Notes: generated by a model from the sequence alone, not told the origin. 64,000 nt of DNA from JAEUNX01 sp034004685 (GCA_034004685.1 JAVEWG010000009.1:27983-91982), one strand, 5' to 3'; numbered from the stretch's first letter, positions 8,740 through 19,428 are shown. Program-made: numbers and translations.

Positions 8740-9944
8740 GTCTTTCAGACCTGCTTTCCTACGACGAAGCCCTGGCCCGCCTCCTGGCCGCGGCCCGCCC
8801 CCTGGCGGACATCGAAACGGTGGATACCCTGGCGGCCCGGGGGCGGGTGCTGGCGGCGGATCAGACCGCCAGCGTCACTGTGCCGGCCCAGGACAACTCC
8901 GCCATGGATGGCTACGCGGTGCGCTGCGCGGACGTGCCGGCCCCGGGTGTCCGGCTACCGGTGAGCCAACGCATCCCGGCGGGCAGTGTCGGCCATCGCC
9001 TGGCCCCGGGCAGCGCCGCCCGCATCTTCACCGGCGCGCCCTTGCCTGCCGGCGCCGACGCGGTGGTGATGCAGGAGCTGTGCGAACACGCCGGCGAGGA
9101 AGTGCTCATCAACCACTTCCCGGCCCCCGGGGAGGCGGTGCACCGGGCCGGGGAGGACATGCAGGTGGGCCGGGTGGTGCTCCACGGCGGTACCCGCCTG
9201 GCGCCCCAGCACCTGGCCATTGCCGCCGCCGCCGGGCTGGCCAGCCTGCCGGTGCGGCGGCGCCTGCGGGTGGCGGTGCTGTGCACCGGCAACGAGCTGG
9301 CAATGCCGGGCCAGCCCCTGCCGCCGGGGGGGCTCTACAACAGCAACCGCTACCTGGTCATCGCCCTGCTGGAAAGCCTGGGCTGCCAGGTCACCGACCT
9401 GGGCATCGTCCCGGACAGTCTGGCGGCTACCCGGGAGGCCCTGCGCCAGGCGGCCCGGGGGCAGGATCTGATCCTGTCCTGCGGCGGCGTCTCCGTGGGG
9501 GAGGAGGATCACGTCAAGCCGGCGGTGGAGGCGGAGGGGGCGCTCCTCATGTGGAAGATCGCCCTCAAGCCCGGCAAGCCCCTGGCTTTTGGCCGGGTGG
9601 GGGAAACAGCCTTCATCGGCCTGCCGGGCAATCCGGTGTCCAGCTTTGTCACCTTCCTGATGCTGGTGCGGCCCTATGTGCTGGCCTGCCAGGGGGGCAG
9701 CCGGACCACCGTCGAGCCCCTGCTGTTGCGGGCCGAGTTCGACCGCCCACGGCCGGATCAGCGGCGGGAATTCCTGCGGGCTCGGCGCACCGCCGACGGG
9801 GGTGTGGAACTCTTCCCCAACCAGGGCCCCCATGTGCTCACCTCCACCGGCTGGGCCGATGGCCTGGTGGATGCCCCGGCCGGCGTACCCATCGGGCGGG
9901 GGGAAGCGGTGCGTTTCCTGCCCTTCAGCGAACTTCTGGGATGA
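8736..9944 (+). CDS. moeA: Molybdopterin molybdenumtransferase MoeA
   Basis: MoeA inserts molybdate into adenylated molybdopterin. The 402 residues show the expected order: domain with VPAQDNSAMDGYAV, RIPAGSVGHRLAPGSAARIFTGAPLPAGADAVV region, the MoCF-binding fold with NELAMPGQPLPPGGLYNSN and SCGGVSVGEEDHVK, then KPGKPLAFGR...GLPGNPVSSFVTF and a C-terminal beta domain (PNQGPHVLTSTGWADGLV). The ATG overlaps the mobB stop and its own TGA overlaps the following ATG, so the cluster is tightly coupled. All active-site motifs appear intact. Confidence 0.95.
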   Translation: MSLSDLLSYDEALARLLAAARPLADIETVDTLAARGRVLAADQTASVTVPAQDNSAMDGYAVRCADVPAPGVRLPVSQRIPAGSVGHRLAPGSAARIFTGAPLPAGADAVVMQELCEHAGEEVLINHFPAPGEAVHRAGEDMQVGRVVLHGGTRLAPQHLAIAAAAGLASLPVRRRLRVAVLCTGNELAMPGQPLPPGGLYNSNRYLVIALLESLGCQVTDLGIVPDSLAATREALRQAARGQDLILSCGGVSVGEEDHVKPAVEAEGALLMWKIALKPGKPLAFGRVGETAFIGLPGNPVSSFVTFLMLVRPYVLACQGGSRTTVEPLLLRAEFDRPRPDQRREFLRARRTADGGVELFPNQGPHVLTSTGWADGLVDAPAGVPIGRGEAVRFLPFSELLG

Positions 9945-9949
9945 TCACC

Positions 9950-10204
9950 ATGGACTTGAAGGTGTTGTATTTCGCCGGGCTGAGGGAAGCCCTGGGGTGT
10001 GGCGAGGAGAAGGTCGCCCTGCCTGTCGAGGCCATCACCGTGGGTGGCCTGCGGTCCTACCTGGCAAGCCGGGGCGAGGCCTGGGCGCCCCTGGCCTCCC
10101 ATCGCAACCTGCGGGCAGCGGTGAACCAGCGGATGGTGGGTCCGGAGGCCCCCCTGGCGGCGGGCGACGAGGTGGCCTTCTTTCCGCCGGTGACGGGGGG
10201 GTGA
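9950..10204 (+). CDS. moaD: Molybdopterin synthase small subunit MoaD
   Basis: A ubiquitin-fold sulfur carrier of 84 residues (87 if the ATG at 9941, which overlaps the moeA stop, is used). It ends in VTGG, the double glycine that is adenylated and thiocarboxylated, and contains the typical KVLYFAGLREALGCGEEKV start and NQRMVGPEAPLAAGDEVAFFPPV. It supplies sulfur to the MoaE partner encoded immediately downstream. Confidence 0.93.
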   Translation: MDLKVLYFAGLREALGCGEEKVALPVEAITVGGLRSYLASRGEAWAPLASHRNLRAAVNQRMVGPEAPLAAGDEVAFFPPVTGG

Positions 10205-10205
10205 A

Positions 10206-10658
10206 ATGAGCGTTGCGGTCCAGCACGGGGATTTCGATGTGGGCCTGGAGACAGCGGCCCTTTCCGCCGGCCGGCTGGAGGTGGGGGCGGTGGCCACCTT
10301 CGTGGGCCTGGTGCGGGGCGGCGGCCAGGGGGTGACGGCCATGACCCTGGAGCACTATCCGGGGATGACCGAATCGTCCCTGGAAGAAATCGTGGCCCAG
10401 GCCCGGGATCGCTGGCCGCTCCTGGCGGTGCGGGTGATCCATCGGGTTGGCCGGCTCCTGCCGGGGGAGCGGATCGTCTTTGTCGGCGTGGCCGCCTCCC
10501 ATCGGGGCGCCGCCTTCGAGGCTTGCGAGTTCATCATGGATTATCTGAAGACCCGGGCGCCCTTCTGGAAGAAGGAAGAAACCCCCCAGGGCGGCCGCTG
10601 GGTGGACGCCCGGGAGAGCGACGATTCGGCAGCGGCCCGCTGGGAAGATCAGCCCTAG
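10206..10658 (+). CDS. moaE: Molybdopterin synthase catalytic subunit MoaE
   Basis: MoaE converts precursor Z (cPMP) to molybdopterin with MoaD thiocarboxylate. The 150-residue protein has AVATFVGLVRGGGQGVTAM, LEHYPGMTE, VGRLLPGERIVFVGVAASHR, and FIMDYLKTRAPFWKKEE, which carries the conserved active-site lysines. It starts one base after the moaD stop. The order mobB-moeA-moaD-moaE covers the late cofactor steps; moaA and moaC are not in the window. Confidence 0.95.
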   Translation: MSVAVQHGDFDVGLETAALSAGRLEVGAVATFVGLVRGGGQGVTAMTLEHYPGMTESSLEEIVAQARDRWPLLAVRVIHRVGRLLPGERIVFVGVAASHRGAAFEACEFIMDYLKTRAPFWKKEETPQGGRWVDARESDDSAAARWEDQP

Positions 10659-10743
10659 GAGCCTGTCGGTCCGGGGCTTGTTCGGCTACCCCCCACGACC
10701 CATTCGGCCCCTCCAGGGCGGGGCGCCGGCTCGGCAAGGCCGC

Positions 10744-10778
10744 AAAAAAACCAAGCCCCCGGGGGGGCGGGGGCTTGG
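10744..10778 (-). terminator. Intrinsic terminator of the phasin gene
   Basis: On the minus strand a perfect 10-bp stem (CCAAGCCCCC at 10751-10760 with GGGGGCTTGG at 10769-10778) is followed by seven T residues (plus-strand A-run 10744-10750). It lies 54 bases past the phasin stop. The plus strand has no T-run, so it would not stop the moa operon. Confidence 0.85.
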
Positions 10779-10831
10779 TCGGTGGTTGGCAAGGGCGCCT
10801 TGGCGCCGTTTTTCAGCCGGGCCGGAAAAGC

Positions 10832-11344
10832 TTACTTCTTGCCCTTCGTAGCGCCACCCATCTGGGAAAAGACCTGAAAGGCGTCGGTGGAGGCCTTGGT
10901 CATCTGCTCGAAGGCGGCCCGGGTGGTGTCCATGGCGGTCTGGATCGCCCCCAGGGCGTTCTGGTCGGTGATGGGCATGCCCTTGAACATCTTCTGCATG
11001 CTGTCGAACACGTCCTGGCTGCCGGAGCTCAGCTGCTCGGTGACCATCTTGCCCACTTCCGCCTGGGTCTGGCTGGCGATCTCGGCGATCGCCTTGGCGC
11101 AGGAGAGCATCTTTTCAGTGGTGCTCTGGGCGTAAGCGGTGCGCAGGTCCAGCACGTCCTTGGGTTCTTTGATTGCGGTCATGGCCTTGGCGTTGTGCAC
11201 CCCTTCCTCGAACAGCGCCTTGGCGGTCTGAACCTGGAGTTCCATGATCTTCTGGGAGTTTTCGATGGAAAGCTGGGCCAGCCGCATGGCCGCCTCAAGG
11301 TTCTTCTTCTGAATTTCGTTGAGCTGCTCTTGCTTCGTCACCAT
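10832..11344 (-). CDS. phaP: Phasin (polyhydroxyalkanoate granule-associated protein)
   Basis: A 170-residue, almost wholly helical and amphipathic protein matching the betaproteobacterial phasin family, which coats PHA granules. Recognisable segments are NLEAAMRLAQLSIENSQKIM, KALFEEGVHNAKAM and the heptad-like TEQLSSGSQDVFDSMQKMF, ending in a Lys/Gly tail (GGATKGKK). The ATG at 11344 is chosen over the longer frame because GGAGG lies seven bases upstream and similarity begins at MVTKQEQL. It stands alone with its own terminator. A TGC-rich palindrome in the divergent space to clpB may be its PhaR operator. Confidence 0.9.
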   Translation of the reverse strand: MVTKQEQLNEIQKKNLEAAMRLAQLSIENSQKIMELQVQTAKALFEEGVHNAKAMTAIKEPKDVLDLRTAYAQSTTEKMLSCAKAIAEIASQTQAEVGKMVTEQLSSGSQDVFDSMQKMFKGMPITDQNALGAIQTAMDTTRAAFEQMTKASTDAFQVFSQMGGATKGKK

Positions 11345-11505
11345 TTGATCCTCCAATGAACATGGGTGGGCTGTGGGCGAGGCGGCGCTCGATGCTCGGT
11401 TGCGCGGGGGCTGGACCCAACTATCCTCGGCCATTGTTCAAACTAGCACGGGCTAGGGGCCGGATGAGGCTTAAGCTGAAAATATTGTCCTACGACATGC
11501 AGGAA

Positions 11506-11522
11506 TTGTTGCGGCGCAGCAA
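11506..11522. promoter_or_regulatory. Possible PhaR-type operator
   Basis: TTGTTGCGGCGCAGCAA is a near-perfect inverted repeat (one mismatch, three-base centre) of the TGC-rich kind bound by PhaR, the regulator of phasin genes. It lies about 160 bases before the phasin start and about 105 before clpB. The assignment rests on resemblance to the known motif type and on the neighbour; it is an inference. Confidence 0.35.
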
Positions 11523-11563
11523 CGGTTGTTGGGGAGCCGCTCGCCAGGAGCCATGGGAAGGCA

Positions 11564-11591
11564 GTTGAAAATTCTCCGATGGCCCCCATCT
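11564..11591 (+). promoter_or_regulatory. Sigma-32-like heat-shock promoter of clpB
   Basis: GTTGAA at 11564-11569 and CCCCATCT at 11584-11591 are separated by 14 bases, closely matching the sigma-32 consensus (CTTGAA and CCCCATNT with 13-15 spacing). The clpB ATG follows 37 bases later with GAGGGG before it. Confidence 0.75.
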
Positions 11592-11628
11592 GGGAGCCAA
11601 CACGCTCATAACCCTCGAGGGGTCTTTC

Positions 11629-14217
<2,589 letters not shown>

Positions 14218-14256
14218 AGCTGGCGCCGAGCGCGGCGCAGTTGGCAGGCTGATGGG

Positions 14257-14287
14257 GGACGGGCGGATACACTGGGCCCGTCCTTTT
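14257..14287 (+). terminator. Intrinsic terminator after clpB
   Basis: GGACGGGC (14257-14264) pairs with GCCCGTCC (14276-14283), loop of 11 bases, followed by TTTT at 14284-14287. It ends the clpB transcript 14 bases before the start of the transglycosylase gene. Confidence 0.75.
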
Positions 14288-14300
14288 CGTTGGCCGGCCC

Positions 14301-15134
14301 ATGTTTCCCTTTCCCATCATCCGCCTGCTGTGCTGCCTCCTTCTGGCTGGAGCCGCAGCTGCCGCCTGGGCCCAGGAGGGCGAAGCGCCGGTGGTGGCGG
14401 GCTTGCTGGAGGCGGGCCAAGCGGCGGAGCGGCGCCATGCCCTGGCCGCTGCCGAGGTCCGCTACTGCGCCGCCGCCCGTCTGGGCAGCGTGGAGTCCCA
14501 ATACCGTCTGGGGCGTCTCTATCTGGGCATGGCCTACGCCAGCCGCAACCGGGAGGCCCGGACCCTGCTGGCCATGGCAGCCAGCCAGGGCCACGGGGCT
14601 GCCCAAGGGCTGATGGACAACCAGTCAGTGGATGGGGAGGCTGTTCCCGCCTGCCTGATTCACGCCACCGATGCCCAGGCCCTGCTGGCCCAGGGGATCG
14701 GCGCGGACCAGGGGCTGGCGGTGGCCCGCCTGGCGCCAGACCGCCTGCGCATCGCCCGGCTGGTGGAAGAGCTGGCCCACCGCCATGGGGTGGACCCGCG
14801 TCTGGCCCTGGCCATCGCCCGGGTGGAGTCCAACTTCGACCCCTCGGCGGTATCCGCCAGGAACGCCCTGGGGGTGATGCAGCTCATCCCCGCCACCGCC
14901 GCCCGCTTTGGCGTCCGGGATCCCCTGGACCCGACCCAGAACGTCAAGGGCGGGTTGGCTTACCTACGCTGGTTGATGGCAACCTTCGACGGGGATCTGG
15001 TCAAGGTGGTGGCGGCCTACAACGCCGGCGAGGGCAATGTGCAGCGTCATGGCGGGGTGCCCCCCTCCAGCGAGACCCGGGACTACGTGCGCAAGGTGCT
15101 GGGCTTCCACGGTGGGGACGGGCCGGAGGTTTGA
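14301..15134 (+). CDS. Lytic transglycosylase with SLT domain and Sel1-like repeat
   Basis: A 277-residue exported protein with signal peptide (LLCCLLLAGAAAAAWAQ). Residues about 30-100 carry Sel1-like helices (AAARLGSVESQYRLGRLYLG and TLLAMAASQGHGAAQGLM). The C-terminal SLT domain has the catalytic glutamate in ALAIARVESNFDPSAVS, then NALGVMQLIPATAARFGV and KVVAAYNAGEGNVQRHGGVP, the standard family 1 lytic transglycosylase motifs that cleave peptidoglycan glycan strands with 1,6-anhydro product. The mixture of Sel1 and SLT modules is seen in several proteobacterial enzymes. Specific role (wall turnover or secretion-system assembly) is not evident from its neighbours. Confidence 0.88.
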   Translation: MFPFPIIRLLCCLLLAGAAAAAWAQEGEAPVVAGLLEAGQAAERRHALAAAEVRYCAAARLGSVESQYRLGRLYLGMAYASRNREARTLLAMAASQGHGAAQGLMDNQSVDGEAVPACLIHATDAQALLAQGIGADQGLAVARLAPDRLRIARLVEELAHRHGVDPRLALAIARVESNFDPSAVSARNALGVMQLIPATAARFGVRDPLDPTQNVKGGLAYLRWLMATFDGDLVKVVAAYNAGEGNVQRHGGVPPSSETRDYVRKVLGFHGGDGPEV

Positions 15135-15180
15135 CGCTGGTCGTGCCGTGGCACCCGGGTGGCCCCACCCATTCCAGCAC

Positions 15181-15633
15181 CTAGTCCAGATCCGGATCGT
15201 CGAAGGCCTGATCCAGTTCCTGGGTGTAGAGCAAGGCGTGGCGGCGGGCCATGGCGGTGCTGGCCAGCTCCTGGAGGACCGCCAGGGCGGATTCCAGCCG
15301 CTCGCGGGTGGGGGTTGCCGGGGATGCGTCGGCCAGGGCCTGGCCCCAACGGATCGCCAGGGCGGACAGATCCGGGCCGGCCAGTGCCGCCAGGGCCCGG
15401 GTCAGGCCCGGATCGCATTCGGACACAATGTCTTCGGGGCAGTCCCCATCCAGGGCCAGGCGGGGCTCGAAGTTTCCCGCCAGGAGCCCCCCCAGGGTCG
15501 CCAGCTCAAATTCGGTGAGCCCCTCCAGGCGGACCCGGGGGATCCCGTCGGAGGTTGCTTCCGCCTCACCGTCGTCGGCGAAGAAGGCGGCTTCCGCCTG
15601 GCGGCGGGGGGCTACGGCAAGGTCCAGATGCAT
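15181..15633 (-). CDS. Hypothetical protein
   Basis: A 150-residue acidic, Ala/Leu-rich soluble protein (MHLDLAVAPRRQAEAAFFAD... ending YTQELDQAFDDPDLD). No motif is recognised. The start codon abuts the U-tract of the terminator of the upstream CBS gene and has no purine-rich ribosome site, which weakens the start assignment. Codon choice and the lack of a better frame on the other strand favour it being real. It may be expressed by read-through from the CBS gene. Confidence 0.5.
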   Translation of the reverse strand: MHLDLAVAPRRQAEAAFFADDGEAEATSDGIPRVRLEGLTEFELATLGGLLAGNFEPRLALDGDCPEDIVSECDPGLTRALAALAGPDLSALAIRWGQALADASPATPTRERLESALAVLQELASTAMARRHALLYTQELDQAFDDPDLD

Positions 15634-15636
15634 GGG

Positions 15637-15662
15637 AAAAAAAGGGGGGCTCGCCGCCCCCC
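15637..15662 (-). terminator. Intrinsic terminator of the CBS-domain gene
   Basis: GGGGGGC (15644-15650) pairs with GCCCCCC (15656-15662) around a five-base loop; on the minus strand it is followed by seven T residues (plus-strand A-run 15637-15643). It lies seven bases past the CBS gene stop. Confidence 0.85.
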
Positions 15663-15669
15663 GGCAGGG

Positions 15670-16113
15670 TCAGGTGGTGATTTCGCCGGCGATGTAGCTG
15701 GACAGTTGATGGATCGTGGCTTCCTGCTCGGCGATGATGGCCTTGACCACGTCGCCGATGGTGATGATGCCCACCAGCTTGCCCTGCTCGACCACCGGCA
15801 GGTGGCGGAAGCGGTTGTCGGTCATGATGTTCATCACCTGGTCGATGGTGTGGCTGGGGGTGATGGTGCACACGTTGGGGGTCATCAGGTCGCCGATCTG
15901 GCTTTCCCGGGAGGTCCGGCCCTGGAGGGCGACCTTACGGGCATAGTCCCGCTCGGTAAAAATGCCCACGAGCCGTTCCGCCTCGATGACCAGCACTGCG
16001 CCGATGTCATTCCTGGCCATGGACTCAAGGGCTTCCATGACCGTGGATTGCGGGCTCACGCTGACGGTCCGGGCACCTTTTTTTTCGAGAACCTGCTTGA
16101 CGGTGGTGGACAT
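15670..16113 (-). CDS. CBS-domain pair protein
   Basis: The 147-residue protein is made of two CBS motifs: residues about 8-65 (TVMEALESMARNDIGAVLVI and RLVGIFTERDYARKV) and 78-135 (HTIDQVMNIMTDNRFRHLPV and LVGIITIGDVVKAI). Such stand-alone CBS pairs bind adenosine nucleotides and act as regulators; the target is unknown. The ATG at 16113 is preferred because GGAGGGAG stands just upstream; the longer frame runs into a palindromic intergenic region. It is a single-gene unit with a clear terminator. Confidence 0.88.
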   Translation of the reverse strand: MSTTVKQVLEKKGARTVSVSPQSTVMEALESMARNDIGAVLVIEAERLVGIFTERDYARKVALQGRTSRESQIGDLMTPNVCTITPSHTIDQVMNIMTDNRFRHLPVVEQGKLVGIITIGDVVKAIIAEQEATIHQLSSYIAGEITT

Positions 16114-16174
16114 CTTTGACTCCCTCCTTGGGTTGTGATGTGCGGGGTCGGCCCCTTTCGGGGCGTTTCCCACG

Positions 16175-16237
16175 GCTAGGGTCAGTTGACCTTGGATTCG
16201 GGGGTCGCGCTCGAATCCAAGGTCAACAATTCCTAGC
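16175..16237. repeat. Long inverted repeat between panC and the CBS gene
   Basis: A perfect 16-bp stem (GTTGACCTTGGATTCG at 16185-16200 with its complement at 16212-16227) around an 11-base loop is extended, across a 4x4 internal bulge, by GCTAGG (16175-16180) with CCTAGC (16232-16237). A shorter stem GCCCC-TTTC-GGGGC follows at 16151-16164. No T-run is present, so it is not a standard terminator; it may end panBC transcription, lead the CBS mRNA or be a small mobile-type palindrome. Confidence 0.8.
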
Positions 16238-16281
16238 TTGGTACGAAGCCGGATTTGGCGCAAGCGCCCGGTGGCGGGGCC

Positions 16282-17109
16282 TCAGATTTCCAGATTGTCG
16301 ATGAGCCGGGTGGCCCCCAGCCTGGCTGCGGCCAGCACCACCAGGGCAGTGTCGGAATGCTTTGGGGATTGGAGGTCAGCCTGGCGGCGCACACTGATGT
16401 AGTCGGGCTTCCAGCCATGGGCGGCCAGGTCGGCGATGGCCGCAGTTTCGAGGCCCAGGAAGTTGCGATCACCTCCCGCCACGGCAGCGCGGATGTGGTT
16501 GATCAGGCGATGCAGGCGGGGCGCCTCGGCCCGTTCGGCGGCGGACAGGTAGCCGTTGCGGGAGGACAGGGCCAGGCCGTCGGGGGCCCGCACCGTGTCC
16601 CCGGGGATGATTTCCACCGGCAGGTTGAATTCCCGCACCATGTTGCGGATCACCATGAGCTGCTGGTAGTCCTTCTTGCCGAAGAGGGCGCAGTTGGGCT
16701 GGACGATGTTGAGGAGCTTCAGGACCACCGTGGCCATGCCCCGGAAGTGGCCTGGCCGGCAGTCGCCTTCCAGCACCCCCACCTGCACCCCGGCGGGATC
16801 CACCTGGTAGGTCTGGGGCTCGGGGTACATTTCCTCTTCGGTGGGGGCGAAGAGGTGGGCTACCCCGGCGGCTTCGAGGCGTTCGCAGTCAGCCTGGAAG
16901 GTGCGGGGATAGCGGTCGAAATCCTCGCCGGCGCCGAATTGCAGGCGATTCACGAAGATGCTCGCCGCCACCGTGTCGGCATGCTGGAAGGCCTGGCGCA
17001 TCAGGGCGACGTGGCCGTCGTGGAGGTTGCCCATGGTGGGCACGAAGGCAAGCCGCCCACAGGAGGGCCGGGCGGCCCGGAAACTGGCGATGGTGGTATG
17101 GATCTGCAT
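16282..17109 (-). CDS. panC: Pantothenate synthetase
   Basis: PanC condenses pantoate and beta-alanine using ATP in the last step of pantothenate synthesis. The 275-residue protein has FVPTMGNLHDGHVALM (ATP-binding HxGH), SIFVNRLQFGAGEDFDRYPR, GKKDYQQLMVIRNM and SSRNGYLS. FVNRLQF differs from the commoner FVNPxQF. The ATG at 17109 follows the panB stop by eight bases, so panB and panC are one minus-strand operon. Confidence 0.95.
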   Translation of the reverse strand: MQIHTTIASFRAARPSCGRLAFVPTMGNLHDGHVALMRQAFQHADTVAASIFVNRLQFGAGEDFDRYPRTFQADCERLEAAGVAHLFAPTEEEMYPEPQTYQVDPAGVQVGVLEGDCRPGHFRGMATVVLKLLNIVQPNCALFGKKDYQQLMVIRNMVREFNLPVEIIPGDTVRAPDGLALSSRNGYLSAAERAEAPRLHRLINHIRAAVAGGDRNFLGLETAAIADLAAHGWKPDYISVRRQADLQSPKHSDTALVVLAAARLGATRLIDNLEI

Positions 17110-17117
17110 GGGCGGGT

Positions 17118-17933
17118 TCAGTAGCAGTGTTCGGGGGCGGGGAAGCTGCCGTCCTTGACGGCGGCCACATAGGCCGCCACGGCGGCATCGATGCTGGCCG
17201 CGTTCTGCATGAAGTTGCGCACGAAGCGGGCGGTCTTGCCGGGATAGACCCCCAGCATGTCGTGGAGCACCAGCACCTGGCCGTCGCAATCCTTGCCGGC
17301 GCCGATGCCGATGGTGGCCATGGATTTGAGCAGGGCGGTGATTTCGGCGGCCACCGCGGCGGGGACCATTTCCAGCACCACCAGGGCGGCGCCGGCCTGT
17401 TCCAGGGCCAGGGCGTCGGCCTTCAGGCGGGCGGCGCCGGCCTCGCTCTTGCCCTGGACCCGGTAGCCCCCCAGTTGGTGCACCGACTGGGGGGTCAAGC
17501 CGATGTGGGCGCATACCGGCACGCCGCGCTCCACCAGGAAACGCACCGTTTCGGCCATGAACTCGCCCCCTTCCAGCTTCACCATCTGGGCGCCGGCGGC
17601 CATCAGGCGGGTGGCGCTGGCCATGGCCTGGGCCGGGTTCTGGTGGTAGCTGCCGAAGGGCAGGTCGGCGATGATCAGGGGACGGTTGCAGCCCCGGGCC
17701 ACGCACTCGGTGTGATAGGCCATGTGGTCCAGGGTCACTGGCAGGGTGGATTTCTGGCCCTGGAGCACGTTGCCCAGGGAATCCCCCACCAGGATCACGT
17801 CCACCCCGTTGCGTTCCAGCAGTGCCGCGAAACTGGCGTCGTAGCCGGTGAGCATGGCGATCCTGCGACCTTCGGCGCGCATCTTGGCCAGTTCGGTGAG
17901 GGTGATGGGTTTGTCGTTCTGGAGGTAGGTCAT
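17118..17933 (-). CDS. panB: 3-methyl-2-oxobutanoate hydroxymethyltransferase
   Basis: PanB makes ketopantoate from alpha-ketoisovalerate and methylene-tetrahydrofolate. The 271 residues include MLTGYDASFA, ILVGDSLGNVLQG (Mg-binding Asp), VKLEGG, CAHIGLTPQSVHQLGGYRVQG, LEMVPAAVAAEIT with the catalytic Glu, and GIGAGKDCDGQVLVLHDMLG. All standard motifs are present and length is normal. The preceding gene, a deoxynucleoside kinase, stops 11 bases upstream, suggesting one transcript from the kinase into panBC. Confidence 0.96.
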   Translation of the reverse strand: MTYLQNDKPITLTELAKMRAEGRRIAMLTGYDASFAALLERNGVDVILVGDSLGNVLQGQKSTLPVTLDHMAYHTECVARGCNRPLIIADLPFGSYHQNPAQAMASATRLMAAGAQMVKLEGGEFMAETVRFLVERGVPVCAHIGLTPQSVHQLGGYRVQGKSEAGAARLKADALALEQAGAALVVLEMVPAAVAAEITALLKSMATIGIGAGKDCDGQVLVLHDMLGVYPGKTARFVRNFMQNAASIDAAVAAYVAAVKDGSFPAPEHCY

Positions 17934-17944
17934 GGGTTTCTCCG

Positions 17945-18586
17945 TCAGGCGGCGTAGCCGAAGAACTCCCGGTAGCCGCGCATGGCCCGCAGACGCTCCA
18001 CCAGGAGATCGAAATCGCTGTCCACATCCACCGGGTTGAGCACTTCCGCATCCACGATGAACAGGGGTGCCCCTTCGTATTGATAGAAGTAGCGGGCGTA
18101 GCGCTCCGCCACCCGCTCCAGGTAGGCCTCATTGATCTTGCGTTCGGTTTCGATGCCCCGCTTGCGGATCCGTTCCATCAGGGTGTCGGGCTTGGCCTGG
18201 AGGTAGATCACCAGGTCCGGTTTGGGCAGATCGTCTGGGCGGAGCTGGTCGAAAAGGCGCTGATAGAGGGCCAGTTCGTCCTGGGGCAGATTGAGGGCGG
18301 CGAAGAGGGGGTCCTTCTCCAGCAGGAAATCCGAAACGATCCGGCCCTTGGGCCCGCCGTCGGCGGCGAGCGCCCGGAGCTGGTCGATGCGCTGGAAAAG
18401 AAAACTCAGTTGGGTGGAAAGGGCCCAGCGCTCCATGTTCTGGTAGAAGCGCCCCAGGAAAGGGTTGTGCTCGGGCTGCTCGAAGACCGTGGTGCTGCCC
18501 AGGCGTTCGGCCAGGCGTTTGGCCAGGGAGGTCTTGCCGGCCCCGATGGGGCCCTCCACCACGATGTATTGAGCTTTGTCGAGCAT
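17945..18586 (-). CDS. Deoxynucleoside kinase family protein
   Basis: A 213-residue P-loop kinase of the dCK/dGK-type deoxynucleoside kinase family, which salvages deoxynucleosides. It shows EGPIGAGKTSLAKRLAE at the N-terminus, the substrate-site region FEQPEHNPFLGRFYQN, FLFQRIDQL, DFLLEKDPLFAALNL, and RIRKRGIETERKI as the LID-type arginine segment. Which base it prefers cannot be told. In many betaproteobacteria this gene stands between folK and panB, as here, so the arrangement folK-(DUF486)-kinase-panB-panC is a vitamin/nucleotide cluster. Confidence 0.88.
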   Translation of the reverse strand: MLDKAQYIVVEGPIGAGKTSLAKRLAERLGSTTVFEQPEHNPFLGRFYQNMERWALSTQLSFLFQRIDQLRALAADGGPKGRIVSDFLLEKDPLFAALNLPQDELALYQRLFDQLRPDDLPKPDLVIYLQAKPDTLMERIRKRGIETERKINEAYLERVAERYARYFYQYEGAPLFIVDAEVLNPVDVDSDFDLLVERLRAMRGYREFFGYAA

Positions 18587-18595
18587 CGTCTGATC

Positions 18596-18946
18596 TCAGG
18601 TTCTGAAGATGAAATACACCGCCCCGAGAATACACAAGCCGGCCCACAGATAGTCGAGTTTGAGGGGCTGGCCCATGTAGTACAGGGCGAAGGGGATGAA
18701 GACCGTCAGGGTGATGGCTTCCTGGAGGATCTTGAGCTGGGGCAGGGACAGGGTGGTGGCGCCGATCCGGTTGGCCGGGACCTGGAACAGGTATTCGAAG
18801 AAGGCGATGCCCCAGCTCACCAGGGCAGCATAGAGCCAGTGGCGGCCCTGGAGGTTCTTCAGATGGCCGTACCAGGCGAAGGTCATGAAGATGTTGGAGA
18901 CCACCAGCAGCACGCTGGCCTGGAGCCATGCCGGCACGCCGCTCAT
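18596..18946 (-). CDS. DUF486 family small membrane protein
   Basis: The 116 residues form four hydrophobic segments (ASVLLVVSNIFMTFAWYGHL, LYAALVSWGIAFFEYLFQV, LTVFIPFALYYM, YLWAGLCILGAVYFIF) and carry the DUF486 signature FAWYGHLK and FQVPANRIG. DUF486 proteins resemble half-size drug/metabolite transporters; no function is established from sequence. Its start overlaps the folK stop by four bases, so it is co-translated with folK. Confidence 0.85.
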   Translation of the reverse strand: MSGVPAWLQASVLLVVSNIFMTFAWYGHLKNLQGRHWLYAALVSWGIAFFEYLFQVPANRIGATTLSLPQLKILQEAITLTVFIPFALYYMGQPLKLDYLWAGLCILGAVYFIFRT

Positions 18947-19428
18947 AGCCGCTCGATGGCCTGATCGGCGACTCCGGCCAGCAGCGCCGCCACCGGTCCG
19001 GCGCCGGGGATCACCAGCGCCGGGGCGATCTCCGCCAGGGGCACCAGCACGAAGGCCCGCAAATGGGCCCGGGGGTGGGGCACGCTGAGGTCGGGCTCGT
19101 GGATGATCGCCTCGCCGTGGAGGATGAGGTCCAGATCCAGGGTGCGGGGGGCCAGGGGCACGTCCCGCCGCCGGCCATGGGCCCGCTCCAGTTCCAGCAA
19201 GGCGGTGAGCAGGGCCCGGGGCGTCAGGGTGGTGTCCACCGCGGCCACGGCATTGATGAAGTCCGGCTGCCCCGTCACCCCCACCGGCGCGGTGCGGTAG
19301 AGGGACGAACGGGCCACCAGGCGGGTTCGGGGTAGCCCCTCAAGGGCAGTGAAGGCCGCCCTGACTTTGGCTTCCGGGTTTTCCAGGTTGGCGCCGATGG
19401 CTACAAAGGCCCGCACCGGCAAACTCAT
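18943..19428 (-). CDS. folK: 2-amino-4-hydroxy-6-hydroxymethyldihydropteridine pyrophosphokinase
   Basis: FolK (HPPK) transfers pyrophosphate from ATP to the pterin in folate synthesis. The 161-residue protein has AIGANLENPEAKVRAAF, SSLYRTAPVGVTGQPDFINAV, LELERAHGRRRDV, and the metal-binding APRTLDLDLILHGE, then VPHPRAHLRAFVLVPLAEIAP. The ATG at 19428 overlaps the pcnB stop (ATGA). The pcnB-folK pair is a common proteobacterial arrangement. Confidence 0.95.
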   Translation of the reverse strand: MSLPVRAFVAIGANLENPEAKVRAAFTALEGLPRTRLVARSSLYRTAPVGVTGQPDFINAVAAVDTTLTPRALLTALLELERAHGRRRDVPLAPRTLDLDLILHGEAIIHEPDLSVPHPRAHLRAFVLVPLAEIAPALVIPGAGPVAALLAGVADQAIERL

